Shown: positions 8,706 to 19,627, counted from the stretch's first letter. The stretch is 64,000 nt of DNA from Collimonas arenae (GCF_000786695.1 NZ_CP009962.1:3100001-3164000), one strand, 5' to 3'. Notes: generated from the sequence alone by a model not told the origin. Program-made: numbers and translations.

Positions 8706-10070
8706 TCAAATTTTACCGAGCAGACGGGAACGGACGAAACCGATATGTTCACGCAGAACATAAAACTGATCGGCAAACGCCAGCGGCATTTTCATCCGGT
8801 TAACCCCTTCTTCGATACGATCCAGCCGCTTCAGCAATGCTTCATGCTCCTCCTCTGTATCGGTGGCGATTGCCCGCTCCAGTGCAATCAAGGCACCGTA
8901 CCAGCGATAGATGCGCGACTTGATGCGCCAGCCGTACAGCAGCGGCACGAGCTTGAAACCAGGGATCAGCAGCAGGATGATCGGCAGCAGCACCACCAGG
9001 GTACGATCTACCAGGCTGGCAAGCCAGAACGGCAAGCCGGAGCGATAGAAGAAGCTCTTTCCTGACTTGTAGTAGCGCGTGGCATCTTCGCTGATGGGAA
9101 ATTCATGGGCCAGCGGCGCCGGGAACTCACCGGCGTGCTGCAGCACGTTGGCGCCGCTGTGCACTTCCTTGGCAGCGTCGATCAGCATGTCGGACAAGGC
9201 CGGATGCAGGTCGTCGCGCGCAATCAGCTCAGCGGTAGGAGCAATCAGATGAATGTCGCGGCTCGGGATATTTTTACCAAAATCGAACAGCCCCCTCGGA
9301 ATCCTCAGCTCGTTCAAATAGCTGAAGCGGCGCGCATAGGCATCAGCCTGGGAAAAATCGAGAAGATTGATGCCTGGCGTGTGCAACAGCTTGACCATGG
9401 TCGGCGGCGAAGCCGAATCGCCCATCAGGAAGGCAGCATCGATCTTGCCGTCGGCCAGCGCCTGCGCCGCTTCGTCGCCCCCCATGTCCAGCAACTCAGT
9501 GCTGCCGCCGAGTTCGATCCCGTTGGCTTTCAGCAGCGTCAGCGCCAGTACCCGTGAGCCGCTGCCGGGAACGCCGATCGCAATCCGCTTGCCACGCAGC
9601 TCTGACAAACGATTCAATCTGTCGCGGCTGTCAGTGTTGCGATAAAACACCGACACCGGCACATAGGAAATGCTACCCAGGGATACCAGTCCGTCGATCG
9701 GTAGATCGCCCACTACGCCGCCCTGGACAAAGCCGACATCGACGCCGGAATGAGGATCGCTCAGCTTTTTCAGATTATCCAGCGAACCTTCCGAACTGAC
9801 GATTTTCAGCTTGATACCGTTACGCGCCAGGATCACCTTGTATTTCTCGGCGGTTTTCCAGAAACTGCTGTTCTCAGCGCCCGTGGCAATCGTCAGGGTA
9901 CTCGGCGGAGCGGGATGGATAAATTTGATCGCCAGCCAGATAGCAATAATAACCAGCAAGGCAATCGGACCAAAGCTGATGGCCAGGTCGCGCCAGGAAA
10001 TCGCAACGAAGCGCGTCTTGATATTTTTTGCGGATTGTTTCAGGTCGGACGGTTTGAGAGGATTAGCCAT
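8706..10070 (-). CDS. TAXI-family TRAP-type solute-binding protein, membrane-anchored (454 aa)
   Basis: Binds a small solute outside the inner membrane. It has an N-terminal membrane anchor (ISFGPIALLVIIAIWLAIKF), a TAXI/NMT1-like binding domain from TLTIATGAENSSFW to about residue 320, then a C-terminal membrane segment (TLVVLLPIILLLIPGF) and a cytoplasmic tail rich in charged helices. The anchored form with a second membrane segment differs from simple TAXI receptors, and no TRAP permease gene is nearby. It may therefore act as a sensor or work with a distant permease. It begins five bases after the DUF3820 stop, so the two are probably co-transcribed. Confidence 0.8.
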   Translation of the reverse strand: MANPLKPSDLKQSAKNIKTRFVAISWRDLAISFGPIALLVIIAIWLAIKFIHPAPPSTLTIATGAENSSFWKTAEKYKVILARNGIKLKIVSSEGSLDNLKKLSDPHSGVDVGFVQGGVVGDLPIDGLVSLGSISYVPVSVFYRNTDSRDRLNRLSELRGKRIAIGVPGSGSRVLALTLLKANGIELGGSTELLDMGGDEAAQALADGKIDAAFLMGDSASPPTMVKLLHTPGINLLDFSQADAYARRFSYLNELRIPRGLFDFGKNIPSRDIHLIAPTAELIARDDLHPALSDMLIDAAKEVHSGANVLQHAGEFPAPLAHEFPISEDATRYYKSGKSFFYRSGLPFWLASLVDRTLVVLLPIILLLIPGFKLVPLLYGWRIKSRIYRWYGALIALERAIATDTEEEHEALLKRLDRIEEGVNRMKMPLAFADQFYVLREHIGFVRSRLLGKI

Positions 10071-10075
10071 GGGCT

Positions 10076-10348
10076 TTATTCTATCGTTGAAGGCGGGTGG
10101 GAATCGGTTTTATTCAATTTTCTTTGGTCAGCGCTGGAGCAAGGGCGCAGGGGCGCAAGCAGATGCGACAAGGCATTGTGATCCAGCTCGTACATCAGCG
10201 CTAGCAAACCGCCCAACTCTCCTGGCGGAAATCCTTCGCGCGAAAACCAGGCCAGGTAATCACCCGGCAAATCGGCGATCAGGCGGCCTTTGTATTTCCC
10301 AAATGGCATCTGGCGAGTGACTAATAATTGCAGGTGTTCGGGATTCAT
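10076..10348 (-). CDS. DUF3820 family protein (about 90 aa)
   Basis: Short cytoplasmic protein with the family core MPFGKYKGRLIADLPGDYL, followed by FPPGELGGLLALMYELDHN. The open frame extends to 10438, but the residues before MNPEHLQ look non-native, so I start at ATG 10348; ATG 10366 is also possible. Neither has a strong ribosome site. The family is sometimes labelled a putative quorum-sensing-regulated virulence factor, which I would not rely on. It is upstream of and nearly touching the TAXI gene. Confidence 0.75.
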   Translation of the reverse strand: MNPEHLQLLVTRQMPFGKYKGRLIADLPGDYLAWFSREGFPPGELGGLLALMYELDHNALSHLLAPLRPCSSADQRKLNKTDSHPPSTIE

Positions 10349-10595
10349 GGTTGATGGCGGCGGCATTTTCCGGTCGGGACAAGGGGGGCACTCCGTAACG
10401 TCGGCGCACAAAATCGGCAGAGGTAGGTATTGTGCCAAATTTTATGTGGTCATGCGATCTTTGCTGAAAGAAGGTTATGCGCCGGTATTCAGACCTGGCA
10501 AGCAGCGCACCCGACTACTGGCGGGAAATCCTCTACACTGCTGAATACCAGATCACTATCAGCCCACGTCAGCTCACTTAACCTGTCGACCCTGC

Positions 10596-11326
<731 letters not shown>

Positions 11327-11330
<4 letters not shown>

Positions 11331-13915
11331 TCACCGCCACCACTGCAACCGCAGCCAATGCAAGCAAACCGCTACACATCCTGGCGCGCTGGCTATTGCT
11401 TGGTGAATGGCGCGCGCATCCGGTACGTGCGCTGGTGGCGATTGCCGCCATCGCGCTGGGCGTCGCCCTCGGTTACGCGGTCAATCTGATCAACGATGCC
11501 GCCTTCAACGAATTTTCCGCCGCTACCCGCAGCTTGTCCGGCCAGTCCGATCTGCAGGTACGCGGCGTGCAAGCCTGGCTCGATGAAGGACTGTATCCGC
11601 AACTGGCGCAATGGCCGGGTGTCGCAGTCGCCAGCCCGGTGCTCGAACTGAACGTTACTGTGCCGAGCCAGCAAAGCGCCCTGAAAGTGCTCGGCATCGA
11701 TGTCTTTCGCGCCTCTCTGATAGCGCCAGACCTGGTCGGCGTGCCAGCGCCAGAACGGCCGTTTGATACTCTTGCCGACGACGCCATTTTCCTGTCGGCG
11801 GCAGCGCAAGAGTGGCTGCAAGTCAAGCCGGGAGAGCAGCTGACGCTGCGCAACGGCACCGGCACCGTCGCTTTGCGGGTAGCTGGCGGCCTGACCGGCG
11901 CACGCGTCGGCCAACGGCTTGGCGTCATGGATATCGGCGCGGCGCAATGGCGCTTCGATCGCAGCATCGGCAAGCTCTCGCGCATCGATCTCAAGTTGCT
12001 GCCCGGCGTCAATCGTGAAGCATTCACGGAAAAGCTGCGTCAACAGCTGCCGGCCAACGTGCAAGTATCGGAGAGCCAGGATCAGGACAGCCGCAACAAT
12101 AATATGTCGCGCGCCTATCGTATCAATCTGAACGTACTGGCGCTGGTGGCTTTGTTTACCGGCGCCTTCCTGGTGTTCTCGACCCAGGCGCTGTCGGTGA
12201 TCCGCCGCCGTTCCCAATTCGCCCTGCTACGCGTGATGGGCTTGCGGCGTAGCCAGCTGTTGCGCCAGGTGTTGCTGGAAGGCGCGCTGCTCGGATGTTT
12301 GGGCGCACTATCAGGACTAGCGCTGGGATATGGCCTGGCTGCCGCGGCTTTGCATTTTTTAGGGGGCGATCTCGGCGGCGGTTACTTCCATGGCGTCCAG
12401 GCCAGCATCAATTTCGACTGGCCGGCAGCCCTGGTGTTTTTTGCCTTAGGCAGCGGCATTGCCGTGCTCGGCAGCCTGGCGCCAGCATTCGAGGCGGCCA
12501 AAGCGCAGCCGGCGGCGGCGCTCAAATCCGGCAGTGAGGAAAGTGCGCTGGTACGGCTGGCAACACCGTGGCCGGCGCTTGGCTGTTTGCTGCTAGGAGC
12601 GTTACTGACGCAACTGCCGCCCCTGTTCAACCTGCCTGTCTTCGGCTACCTGGCAGTGGCTCTGCTGCTGATCGGCGGGATTACCTTGATGCCGCGACTA
12701 GCAGCGCTAGCGTTTTCCGCACTGCAGAGATTCAGTCTGGGACGCCGCACCGGCATAGTCCGGACACTGGTGCTGGCACGCCTGGCCAACGTTCCCGGTC
12801 AAGCCTCGATTGCACTTGGCGGCGTGCTGTCCAGTTTTAGCCTGATCGTGGCGATGGCCATCATGGTCTCAAGCTTTCGCATTTCAGTCGATGACTGGAT
12901 GCAGCAGCTATTGTCCGCAGACCTGTACGTACGTTCCGCCGGCAACGGTGAAACCGGCGCCATGCGCCCTGCCGAGCAACGCTTGTTGACTACCATGCCA
13001 GGGGTGGCGCACACTGATTTCCTGCGCACTTCTCCTTTGGCGCTGGACCCGGCGCGACCGCCGGTGATTTTGATCGCGCGTGGTATCGATGCAGCCGATC
13101 CTGCACGCAGTTTGCCCATCATCGGCCCACTCTTGCCGCAGGCGGCCGTTACCGCCGCCGTGGCAGCCAATGAATTGCCCGTGTGGATATCGGAAGCGAT
13201 GGTCGACCTCTACCACTATCGCCTGGGCCAGCATCTCATGCTGCCGCTGGGAGGGCGCAGTTATCCGGCCGTAGTCGCTGGCGTCTGGCGCGACTATGCA
13301 CGGCAAACCGGCGCAATCCAGCTACGTCTGGCGGATTACCAGCGCCTCAGCGGCGATAACGAAGTCAGCGATGCCGCCCTCAGTGTGCAACGCGGCGTTG
13401 ATCCAGCGACCGTGATTGCAGCAATGCGCAAGCTGCCGTTTGGTACGGCGCTGGAATTTTCCCAGCCAGGAGAAATCCGCGCCCTCACCCTGAAAATCTT
13501 CGACCGCAGCTTCGCCATCACCTATCTGCTGGAAATCGTCGCCATCGTGATCGGCCTGTTCGGCGTCGCCGCCACTTTTTCCGCGCAAACCCTGGCACGC
13601 GCACGCGAATTCGGCATGCTGCGCCACGTCGGCGTCACGTGCCGCCAGATCCTGTTCATGCTGGCGCTGGAAGGTAGCTTGCTGACGGCGTTGGGAATGG
13701 CGGTGGGGTTCCTGCTTGGCTGGGTAATCAGCTTGATCCTGGTGTTCATCGTCAATCCGCAATCGTTTCACTGGACGATGGATCTGCACATGCCTTGGCT
13801 CGGGCTCGCTATCGTGGCGCTGCTGCTACTGGTTTTCGCCGGCGCCACGGCTTTGCTGGCCGGACTGCGCGCCGTATCTATCGATGTGTTGCAAGCTGTG
13901 CGGGAGGATTGGTGA
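11327..13915 (+). CDS. ABC transporter permease with two FtsX domains (AttF/G-like, 862 aa)
   Basis: Large inner-membrane permease. An N-terminal helix (VRALVAIAAIALGVALGYAVNLI) precedes a periplasmic domain, a first FtsX block of three helices (from about LNVLALVALFTGAFLVFS), further helices in the middle, a second periplasmic domain, and a C-terminal FtsX block (LLEIVAIVIGLFGVAATFSAQ onward). This looks like two half-permeases fused into one chain. It is in an operon with the ATPase (overlap) and with the lipocalin-like gene, whose ATG shares its last base. Confidence 0.9.
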
Positions 13916-15027
13916 TGTTGCGCATGATGCTTTACAAAAAATGCAAGCGGCTGGCTGCATGGCTGCTATGCATCTTGCTGTTGTGGATGCCGTCGTCATT
14001 TGCCGCGCCGCCCCGATTTGCGCAGGTAACTCCAGACCACGCGCTGACATTGCCGCAAGATAGCGGCGCGCACCCGGATTTTCGCACCGAGTGGTGGTAT
14101 GCCACTGGCTGGCTCGCCATGCCGGACGGTAAGCCGGTCGGTTTTCAGATCACCTTTTTCCGCTCCGCCACTGAGCACGACCGCGCCAATCCCAGCGCTT
14201 TCGCGCCGACCCAACTGATCATGGCTCATGCGGCGCTGTCCGATCCCAGTCTCGGCAAACTACTGCACGATCAAAAAAGCGCGCGCGCCGGCTTCGGCCT
14301 GGCCTATGCCAAGCAGGGCAATACCGACGTCGCGCTGGACAACTGGCGTTTGCTACGCGCCGCCGACGGCCACTATCAAGTTAGCGTCGCCGCCCGCGAT
14401 TTCACGCTTGAACTCAGCTTGACACCAACCCAGCCGCCGCTGCTGCAAGGCGACGGCGGCTATTCGCGCAAAGGTCCGCAGGCGGCGCAAGCCAGCTATT
14501 ACTACAGTGAGCCGCAGTTGCAGGTGAGCGGCAAAGTGAACCGCAATGGCCGGACCGACCAGCCACAAATAGTCAGCGGCAACGCCTGGCTCGATCACGA
14601 ATGGTCGACCAGCGTGCTGGATGCCGATGCCGTAGGCTGGGACTGGCTCGGCGCCAACCTCGACGACGGCTCGGCCTTGATGGCGTTCCAGATCCGTGAT
14701 CGCAGCGGCAAAAAAATATGGGCGCATGCCGCCCTGCGCGATGCGCACGGCCAAGTCACCCAGTTCGAGCCTGATCAGGTCAGCTTCGTGCCGCAACGCA
14801 GCTGGCGCTCGCCGCGCACCGACGCCAGCTATCCGGTGCAAGCCGTCTTGCATACCGGCGTCCTTACATGGTCGCTACTGCCACTGCAGGACGACCAGGA
14901 ACTCGACTCGCGGCTATCGACGGGATCCGTCTACTGGGAAGGCGCCGTCACCGTGAACCGCGACGGCAAACGCGCCGGCCGCGGCTATTTGGAACTGACA
15001 GGCTATCTCAAGGCGTTGAAATTCTGA
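13915..15027 (+). CDS. Secreted AttH/CrtC-type lipocalin-like protein (370 aa)
   Basis: Signal peptide (WLLCILLLWMPSSFAAPP), then an AttH domain starting HPDFRTEWWYATGWL with the diagnostic double-lipocalin patterns, including GNAWLDHEWS and WDWLGANLDDG. The start at 13915 overlaps the permease stop (TGATG), with GGGAGGA just upstream; the longer frame from 13795 lies inside the permease. Old annotations call the family predicted hydrolases. The structural fold suggests binding of a hydrophobic ligand handled by the ABC pair. Confidence 0.88.
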   Translation: MLRMMLYKKCKRLAAWLLCILLLWMPSSFAAPPRFAQVTPDHALTLPQDSGAHPDFRTEWWYATGWLAMPDGKPVGFQITFFRSATEHDRANPSAFAPTQLIMAHAALSDPSLGKLLHDQKSARAGFGLAYAKQGNTDVALDNWRLLRAADGHYQVSVAARDFTLELSLTPTQPPLLQGDGGYSRKGPQAAQASYYYSEPQLQVSGKVNRNGRTDQPQIVSGNAWLDHEWSTSVLDADAVGWDWLGANLDDGSALMAFQIRDRSGKKIWAHAALRDAHGQVTQFEPDQVSFVPQRSWRSPRTDASYPVQAVLHTGVLTWSLLPLQDDQELDSRLSTGSVYWEGAVTVNRDGKRAGRGYLELTGYLKALKF

Positions 15028-15061
15028 AAGCGCACACCCTCCCAGCTTAAAAAGGACTTTT

Positions 15062-15808
15062 ATGGTTCAATATGAAACCGAAAAAACACCTCCAGGAAAA
15101 AGCATGATTGATCTTTATTACTGTCCGACTCCAAACGGCCACAAGATGACCGTGTTTCTTGAGGAAGCGGGACTGCCTTACAACCTGATCCCAGTCAACA
15201 TCAGCGCCGGCGACCAGTTCAAGCCAGAGTTCCTGAGCATATCGCCCAACAACAAAATCCCGGCCATGGTAGACCATGCTCCGGCTGACGGCGGCGAGGC
15301 CATATCGCTGTTCGAATCCGGCGCAATGCTGCTGTATCTCGCTGAAAAAATCGGCCGCTTTCTGCCCGCCGGTCTGCGTGGTCGCAATGAAGTGCTGAAA
15401 TGGCTGTTCTGGCAAATGGGTGGACTGGGGCCGATGGCCGGACAGAATGGCCACTTCAATGTGTACGCGCCAGAAAAAGTACCGTATGCGATCACCCGCT
15501 ACACCAACGAAACCAACCGCCTGTACGGCGTATTGAACCACCGGCTGGCGGACCGCGAATTTATCGCCGGGGATTACTCGATTGCCGACATGGCCAGTTA
15601 TCCATGGATTGTGCCGCATGAATCGCATGGCCAGAATCTGAGTGATTTCCCGCATCTTAAACGCTGGTTCGACAGAATTGCCGCCAGGCCGGCCGTGATC
15701 AAGGCCTACAACGGCGCCAAGGATGTGTATGCCCGTAATGTGGCGCCGATATCGGATGACGCTCGCAACGTCTTGTTCGGACAAACTGCTGCGTCGCTCA
15801 AGCGCTAA
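15062..15808 (+). CDS. Glutathione S-transferase, YfcG/YghU-like
   Basis: Thioredoxin-fold N-terminal domain beginning IDLYYCPTPNGHKMTVFLEEAGLPY, with a TPNGHK motif near the active site in place of Ser/Tyr/Cys, the glutathione-binding NNKIPAMVD and ESGAMLLYLAEK, then a helical C-terminal domain. YfcG-type enzymes act as disulphide-bond oxidoreductases. Two starts are credible: ATG 15062 (AAGGA upstream, 248 residues) and ATG 15104 (AGGA upstream, 234 residues); the second matches the usual family N-terminus. It converges with the LysR gene. Confidence 0.88.
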   Translation: MVQYETEKTPPGKSMIDLYYCPTPNGHKMTVFLEEAGLPYNLIPVNISAGDQFKPEFLSISPNNKIPAMVDHAPADGGEAISLFESGAMLLYLAEKIGRFLPAGLRGRNEVLKWLFWQMGGLGPMAGQNGHFNVYAPEKVPYAITRYTNETNRLYGVLNHRLADREFIAGDYSIADMASYPWIVPHESHGQNLSDFPHLKRWFDRIAARPAVIKAYNGAKDVYARNVAPISDDARNVLFGQTAASLKR

Positions 15809-15814
15809 GCCAGC

Positions 15815-16681
15815 CTACATCTCACCATACACTGCCACGATAGCATCCGCTACGGCGCGCACCCGCGCCGTGCGGTTGAGATCGCCATGCAGCACCAGCC
15901 AGATATCGTAGGCTTCCGCCCGCTGCGGCCAGATGCGTGCCAGTAAAGGGTCCCCGTCTGCCATGTGGGTCGGCAATTCACCAATGCCGATGCCGGCGCG
16001 CACCGCTTCTATCATCATCAGGCCTGAGTTCACTTCCATCGCTACCCGCGCATTGCTGCAAGGTTCGCCGCATAAGGCTTCGCTTTGGGATGGTGAGATA
16101 CTGCGCTGATAGATCACCAGGTCGTGTCCCTGCAAGGCCGTATCCGGCTGCGGTTCGCCGCGCAGTTTCAGATAATTCCTGGATGCGTACAGACCGACTT
16201 CCCTGCGCGTCAGATGGCGCGAAATCAAATCCGGACTGCTGGGCCGTAGCGTGCGCACCGCCAGATCAGCTTCGCGCCGGGTCAGATTCGACAGCTGGGT
16301 CGAGGTGCTCAGCACCACCCGGATATCCGGATGCACGGCATGCAGCCGCTGCATCGCCACCATCAGGAAATGCTTACCCATGGTATCGGTAGCCGCCAGG
16401 CGCACCACGCCAGACAAGCGATCGTCGATGCCTTGCATCTGCCGTTGCAACTGGTCGGCGGCCTGCTCCATCCGCTCTGCGGTGGCAAAGGCTAGCTCGC
16501 CAGCGGGAGTCGGCACATAGCCGGCGGGCGTGCGCAAAAACAGACGCGCACCCAGCGATTCCTCCATCGCCGCCAGACGGCGGCCAACTGTGGCCTGATC
16601 CAGTCGCAAGCGCGTAGCGGCGCCGCGCAGCGTACCGATCCGATATATCCCGAGAAAAATCCGGGCATTGTCCCAATCCAT
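15815..16681 (-). CDS. LysR-family transcriptional regulator (288 aa)
   Basis: N-terminal winged helix (GTLRGAATRLRLDQATVGRRLAAMEESLGARLFLRT) followed by a periplasmic-binding-protein-like effector domain. It is divergent from an MFS exporter gene; the shared 135-base gap contains two palindromes of LysR type. The likely role is control of that exporter and of itself. The effector is unknown. Confidence 0.92.
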   Translation of the reverse strand: MDWDNARIFLGIYRIGTLRGAATRLRLDQATVGRRLAAMEESLGARLFLRTPAGYVPTPAGELAFATAERMEQAADQLQRQMQGIDDRLSGVVRLAATDTMGKHFLMVAMQRLHAVHPDIRVVLSTSTQLSNLTRREADLAVRTLRPSSPDLISRHLTRREVGLYASRNYLKLRGEPQPDTALQGHDLVIYQRSISPSQSEALCGEPCSNARVAMEVNSGLMMIEAVRAGIGIGELPTHMADGDPLLARIWPQRAEAYDIWLVLHGDLNRTARVRAVADAIVAVYGEM

Positions 16682-16706
16682 TTATATCCATCCAAGCGAT
16701 TATTCA

Positions 16707-16757
16707 TGATGCATTTTTGCATCAGAGAGATGAAATTATACTGATTTATTACATCAG
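16707..16757. promoter_or_regulatory. Two LysR-type operators between lysR and MFS genes
   Basis: Site 1 at 16707–16724 is a perfect TGATGCA-TTTT-TGCATCA palindrome; site 2 at 16741–16757 is CTGAT-N7-ATCAG. Both share the outer TGAT…ATCA pattern and contain T-N11-A type spacing, as expected for recognition and activation sites of the divergent regulator. Confidence 0.7.
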
Positions 16758-16816
16758 CAGAGCGCACTAACATAGACAGCTATTGCTAGACATGCTGGCA
16801 ACACAGGAGAAACATC

Positions 16817-18220
16817 ATGGCCGTTGAGTGCCCTACCCCCGCCAATCTCGTCCGCGCAGCACCAAGCGGTTTGCTACCCTTGATCACGCTGGCCATCGGC
16901 TTTGTCATGGCGATGCTGGACGTCACAGCCGTCAATGTCGCCCTGGCCGATATTTCACACAACCTGCGGGTACCCTTGAGCGGCCTGGTGTGGGTGGTTG
17001 ATGGTTACACACTGACCTTTGCCGCCTTGCTGCTGGTCGGCGGCGCACTGGCCGACCGCTATGGCGCCAAGACGGTCTATCTGAGTGGTCTGGCAGTATT
17101 CATGCTGGGCTCGGCGCTATGCGGCGCGGCCCCCAACGGCAACACTCTGATTGCCGCCCGTATGCTACAAGGCGTGGGTTCCGCTTTGTTCATGCCCAGC
17201 TCGTTAAGCCTGCTGACGCATGCTTATCAAGATGACCGCGTGCGCGCCCGCATGCTTGGTACCTGGTCGGCGATTGTCGCGGTCGCCGCCGCCATGGGAC
17301 CATTGGTCGGCGGCATACTGGTCGACGGCTACGGCTGGCGCAGCGTGTTCCTGATCAACCTGCCAGTCGGCTTGCTTGGTCTGCTGCTGGCGCAAAACGC
17401 AATCCCTGCTGCGCCTAGACATTGGCGGACACTGCCGATCTTTAGCCACGCGCTAGGAATCAGCGGTCTCGCCGGCCTCTGCTTTACCTTGATCGAAGGG
17501 CCGGTCTATGGCTGGACCTCGGCACCGATTCTGGCGACCGCCGCGCTATTCGTGATTGCCCTTGCCTTGCTGGTGCGCAGGGAACAGCGCGGCGCCGAGC
17601 CATTGCTTCCGCGCGCCTTGTTCGCCACGCCGCACTTTACCGCCGCCAATGCGATTGGCTTCCTGATCAACTTCAGCGCATTCGGCCAGCTCTTCCTGTT
17701 GAGCCTGTTTTTGCAACAGGCACGCGGCAGCGATGCCTTGCATACCGGCTTGCAGTTGCTGCCGGTGATGGCGGTATTCTCCGTCGGGAACCTGCTGTCG
17801 GGACGCATCACCGCGCGTTGGGGCGCCCGCATGCCGATGCTAGGCGGATTGCTGCTGGCAACGTCGCTGACGGCGCTGTTAAGCGGCATGAGGCCGGATA
17901 CCCCTTACCTGCTGCTGGCGCTAGCGGTCGCCATCGCCAACTGGGGCGTCGGCATTGCGATTCCGGCGATGACCACTACCGTGATGCAAGTGGCCGGCCG
18001 CAGCCACGCCAACAGCGCCGCCGCTGCATTGAATGCCAACCGCCAGATCGGTGCGCTGGTTGGCGTCGCCATCATCGGCAGCATCCTGCATATCGCGCCA
18101 AGCTGGGAAACCCGCCTGCCGCTCGCCTTTGGGGCCATCGCCCTGGCCTATGGCGCAGCAGCATTGCTGGTTTGGCGTTACATCAATGCGCAAGCCAACC
18201 TGAGCAGAGCGACGGTTTGA
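16817..18220 (+). CDS. MFS transporter, DHA2 (EmrB/QacA) type (467 aa)
   Basis: Proton-driven drug or metabolite exporter. MLDVTAVNVALADI in helix 1, WVVDGYTLTFAALLLVGGALADRYGAK (helix 2 and motif A) and the motif C-like region GPLVGGILVDGYGWRSVFLINLPVG are typical of the 14-helix DHA2 branch, and the length fits. AGGAG precedes ATG 16817. It is divergent from lysR with shared operators, so it is probably induced by the compound it removes; the substrate cannot be read from sequence. Confidence 0.92.
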   Translation: MAVECPTPANLVRAAPSGLLPLITLAIGFVMAMLDVTAVNVALADISHNLRVPLSGLVWVVDGYTLTFAALLLVGGALADRYGAKTVYLSGLAVFMLGSALCGAAPNGNTLIAARMLQGVGSALFMPSSLSLLTHAYQDDRVRARMLGTWSAIVAVAAAMGPLVGGILVDGYGWRSVFLINLPVGLLGLLLAQNAIPAAPRHWRTLPIFSHALGISGLAGLCFTLIEGPVYGWTSAPILATAALFVIALALLVRREQRGAEPLLPRALFATPHFTAANAIGFLINFSAFGQLFLLSLFLQQARGSDALHTGLQLLPVMAVFSVGNLLSGRITARWGARMPMLGGLLLATSLTALLSGMRPDTPYLLLALAVAIANWGVGIAIPAMTTTVMQVAGRSHANSAAAALNANRQIGALVGVAIIGSILHIAPSWETRLPLAFGAIALAYGAAALLVWRYINAQANLSRATV

Positions 18221-18385
18221 CACAAACCGGAGCCGCCATATTTTCACAACGGCCGTTGATTGGTCCCGGGTTTCTATTTTCTCCCGAGCAAGCTAAACTT
18301 AAGGCCGGGCTCAGCACAACCGAAAGGTGATACATTTAGCCCAGATAAATCATATCCAACTTGATGCTTTTTTATTGGGAGACGC

Positions 18386-18790
18386 ATGAAAAGTCCATTG
18401 ACAGGCCCATTTCTATTTCTCGCCACTGTCCTCCTCGCCGGCTGCGTGCTGCAGCCAAACGTGCGCAGCTATACGCCGCCGCGCAGTACCGCGCCGGCGC
18501 CGGCCGAGGCGCCGGTATCTCTGTCGGAATCACTAAGTCCGTCGGAACAGATTGTCGACATGCCACAACAAACCCAGCAAACCCAGCAAACCCAGCAAAC
18601 CTCGACGTCGAAACGCGGTGAATTATCCGACGTGGTGGAACGCATGGCGCGCAGAAACTCCTGCACACCGGCCGCCGGCGCCAAGCTGATCGCTAAAACC
18701 AGCGCGGTGGAAACCTACCAGATCAGTTGCGAAGATGGGCAACAACAACTTTACAAGTGTGAGCTGCGGCAGTGCCGCTTGATGAATTAA
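18386..18790 (+). CDS. Hypothetical lipoprotein (134 aa)
   Basis: Lipoprotein signal (FLATVLLAGC), a Pro/Ala-rich spacer, a QTQQTQQTQQT stretch encoded by a 9-base direct repeat (about 18566–18600), and a small C-terminal domain with four Cys residues (NSC, ISC, YKC, RQC) that could form two disulphides. GGGAGA precedes the ATG. Function unknown; probably periplasmic or outer-membrane anchored. A second small lipoprotein gene follows closely. Confidence 0.7.
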   Translation: MKSPLTGPFLFLATVLLAGCVLQPNVRSYTPPRSTAPAPAEAPVSLSESLSPSEQIVDMPQQTQQTQQTQQTSTSKRGELSDVVERMARRNSCTPAAGAKLIAKTSAVETYQISCEDGQQQLYKCELRQCRLMN

Positions 18791-18813
18791 AACCAGACCG
18801 ACAGGTGGTTTTC

Positions 18814-18966
18814 ATGAGAACTGCACTAGGAGCTTTAGGCATACTCTTCCTCATTTCACTACTGGCCGGTTGTGCCTATCCGCATTTTAAATGTGACGAC
18901 CCCGATGCACGTCCTAGCTGGTGCGATGACACCGGCGGCATGCGCAACACGACTCACCAGCAATAA
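18814..18966 (+). CDS. Very small lipoprotein (50 aa)
   Basis: After the signal FLISLLAGC only about 30 residues remain, with two further Cys (FKCDD, SWCDD). ATG 18814 has AGGTGG six bases upstream; the frame is open to 18772 but that part overlaps the preceding gene. Probably co-transcribed with the upstream lipoprotein. Function unknown. Confidence 0.65.
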   Translation: MRTALGALGILFLISLLAGCAYPHFKCDDPDARPSWCDDTGGMRNTTHQQ

Positions 18967-19012
18967 ACATCCTGGCCGCGGCGTCGACAGCCGGCGGCGT
19001 GGCAAACATGCA

Positions 19013-19627
19013 TTACAACGGCGGTGCGGCAATGAATTCGGCTAGCTGTTCGGCTTTTTCAGAAAACGCTTGCAGGGACGGATAATCCGATGCAATGACG
19101 ATTTCCGGCAACATCATCTGCGTGAAATGCCAGGCGACAGCGGTAGTCACGCCGGCTTGGCTAATGGTGTCGCTTGTTACATCCAATGGCTTTGCTCGCA
19201 GTGCAATCTCCAGCGCCTGGTAGGCAGCAAACAACTGGCCCTGGACCCGATCGACCCATGGCTGATGCTGCTTTTCTGGCGGCCGCAAGTTGCGCTCGTA
19301 GACAATCTGGATACTCTTCTCGCACGCTGCCAAACCCAAACCGATAATCCGCAAGGCGTGCAGCCGTTCGCCGATTTCCACCGGCATCAGGCTTTTGCGC
19401 GGCGCAACCAATGCTTCGGCGTATTCCAGGATCAGCGAGGAATCCATCAACACCCCGCCATCGTCGCACACCAGCGACGGCGCCTTGACTACCGGATTGA
19501 TTTGCCGGAACTGTTCGAACGTGCTGAATACCGAAATCGACTGATGATCAAACGGGATTCCAAGCAATTGGAGGGAAATCGACACGCGACGTACATAAGG
19601 TGAATCAAGCATACCGATGAGCTGCAT
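19013..19627 (-). CDS. Glutathione S-transferase (204 aa)
   Basis: N-terminal thioredoxin-fold start MQLIGMLDSPYVRRVSISL with the catalytic-region Ser, the cis-Pro segment VKAPSLVCDDG and glutathione-binding DSSLILEY, then the helical C-terminal domain. AGGAG precedes ATG 19627, so the in-frame start at 19660 is unlikely. A 9-bp hairpin (ATGCAGCGG / CCGCTGCAT, 19645–19668) lies in the leader just before the ribosome site and could modulate translation. Cytosolic; substrate unknown. Unrelated in sequence to the YfcG-like enzyme at 15 kb. Confidence 0.87.
   Translation of the reverse strand: MQLIGMLDSPYVRRVSISLQLLGIPFDHQSISVFSTFEQFRQINPVVKAPSLVCDDGGVLMDSSLILEYAEALVAPRKSLMPVEIGERLHALRIIGLGLAACEKSIQIVYERNLRPPEKQHQPWVDRVQGQLFAAYQALEIALRAKPLDVTSDTISQAGVTTAVAWHFTQMMLPEIVIASDYPSLQAFSEKAEQLAEFIAAPPL

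Noticed and set aside
15062..15103. Upstream extension of the YfcG-like GST as a targeting peptide
   Set aside because: The extra 14 residues are charged and hydrophilic, not a signal; it is only an alternative start.
18540..18610. Short direct repeats (aacccagca) considered as a CRISPR-like or iteron array
   Set aside because: They are contiguous 9-base units inside a lipoprotein gene encoding QTQ repeats, with no spacers.
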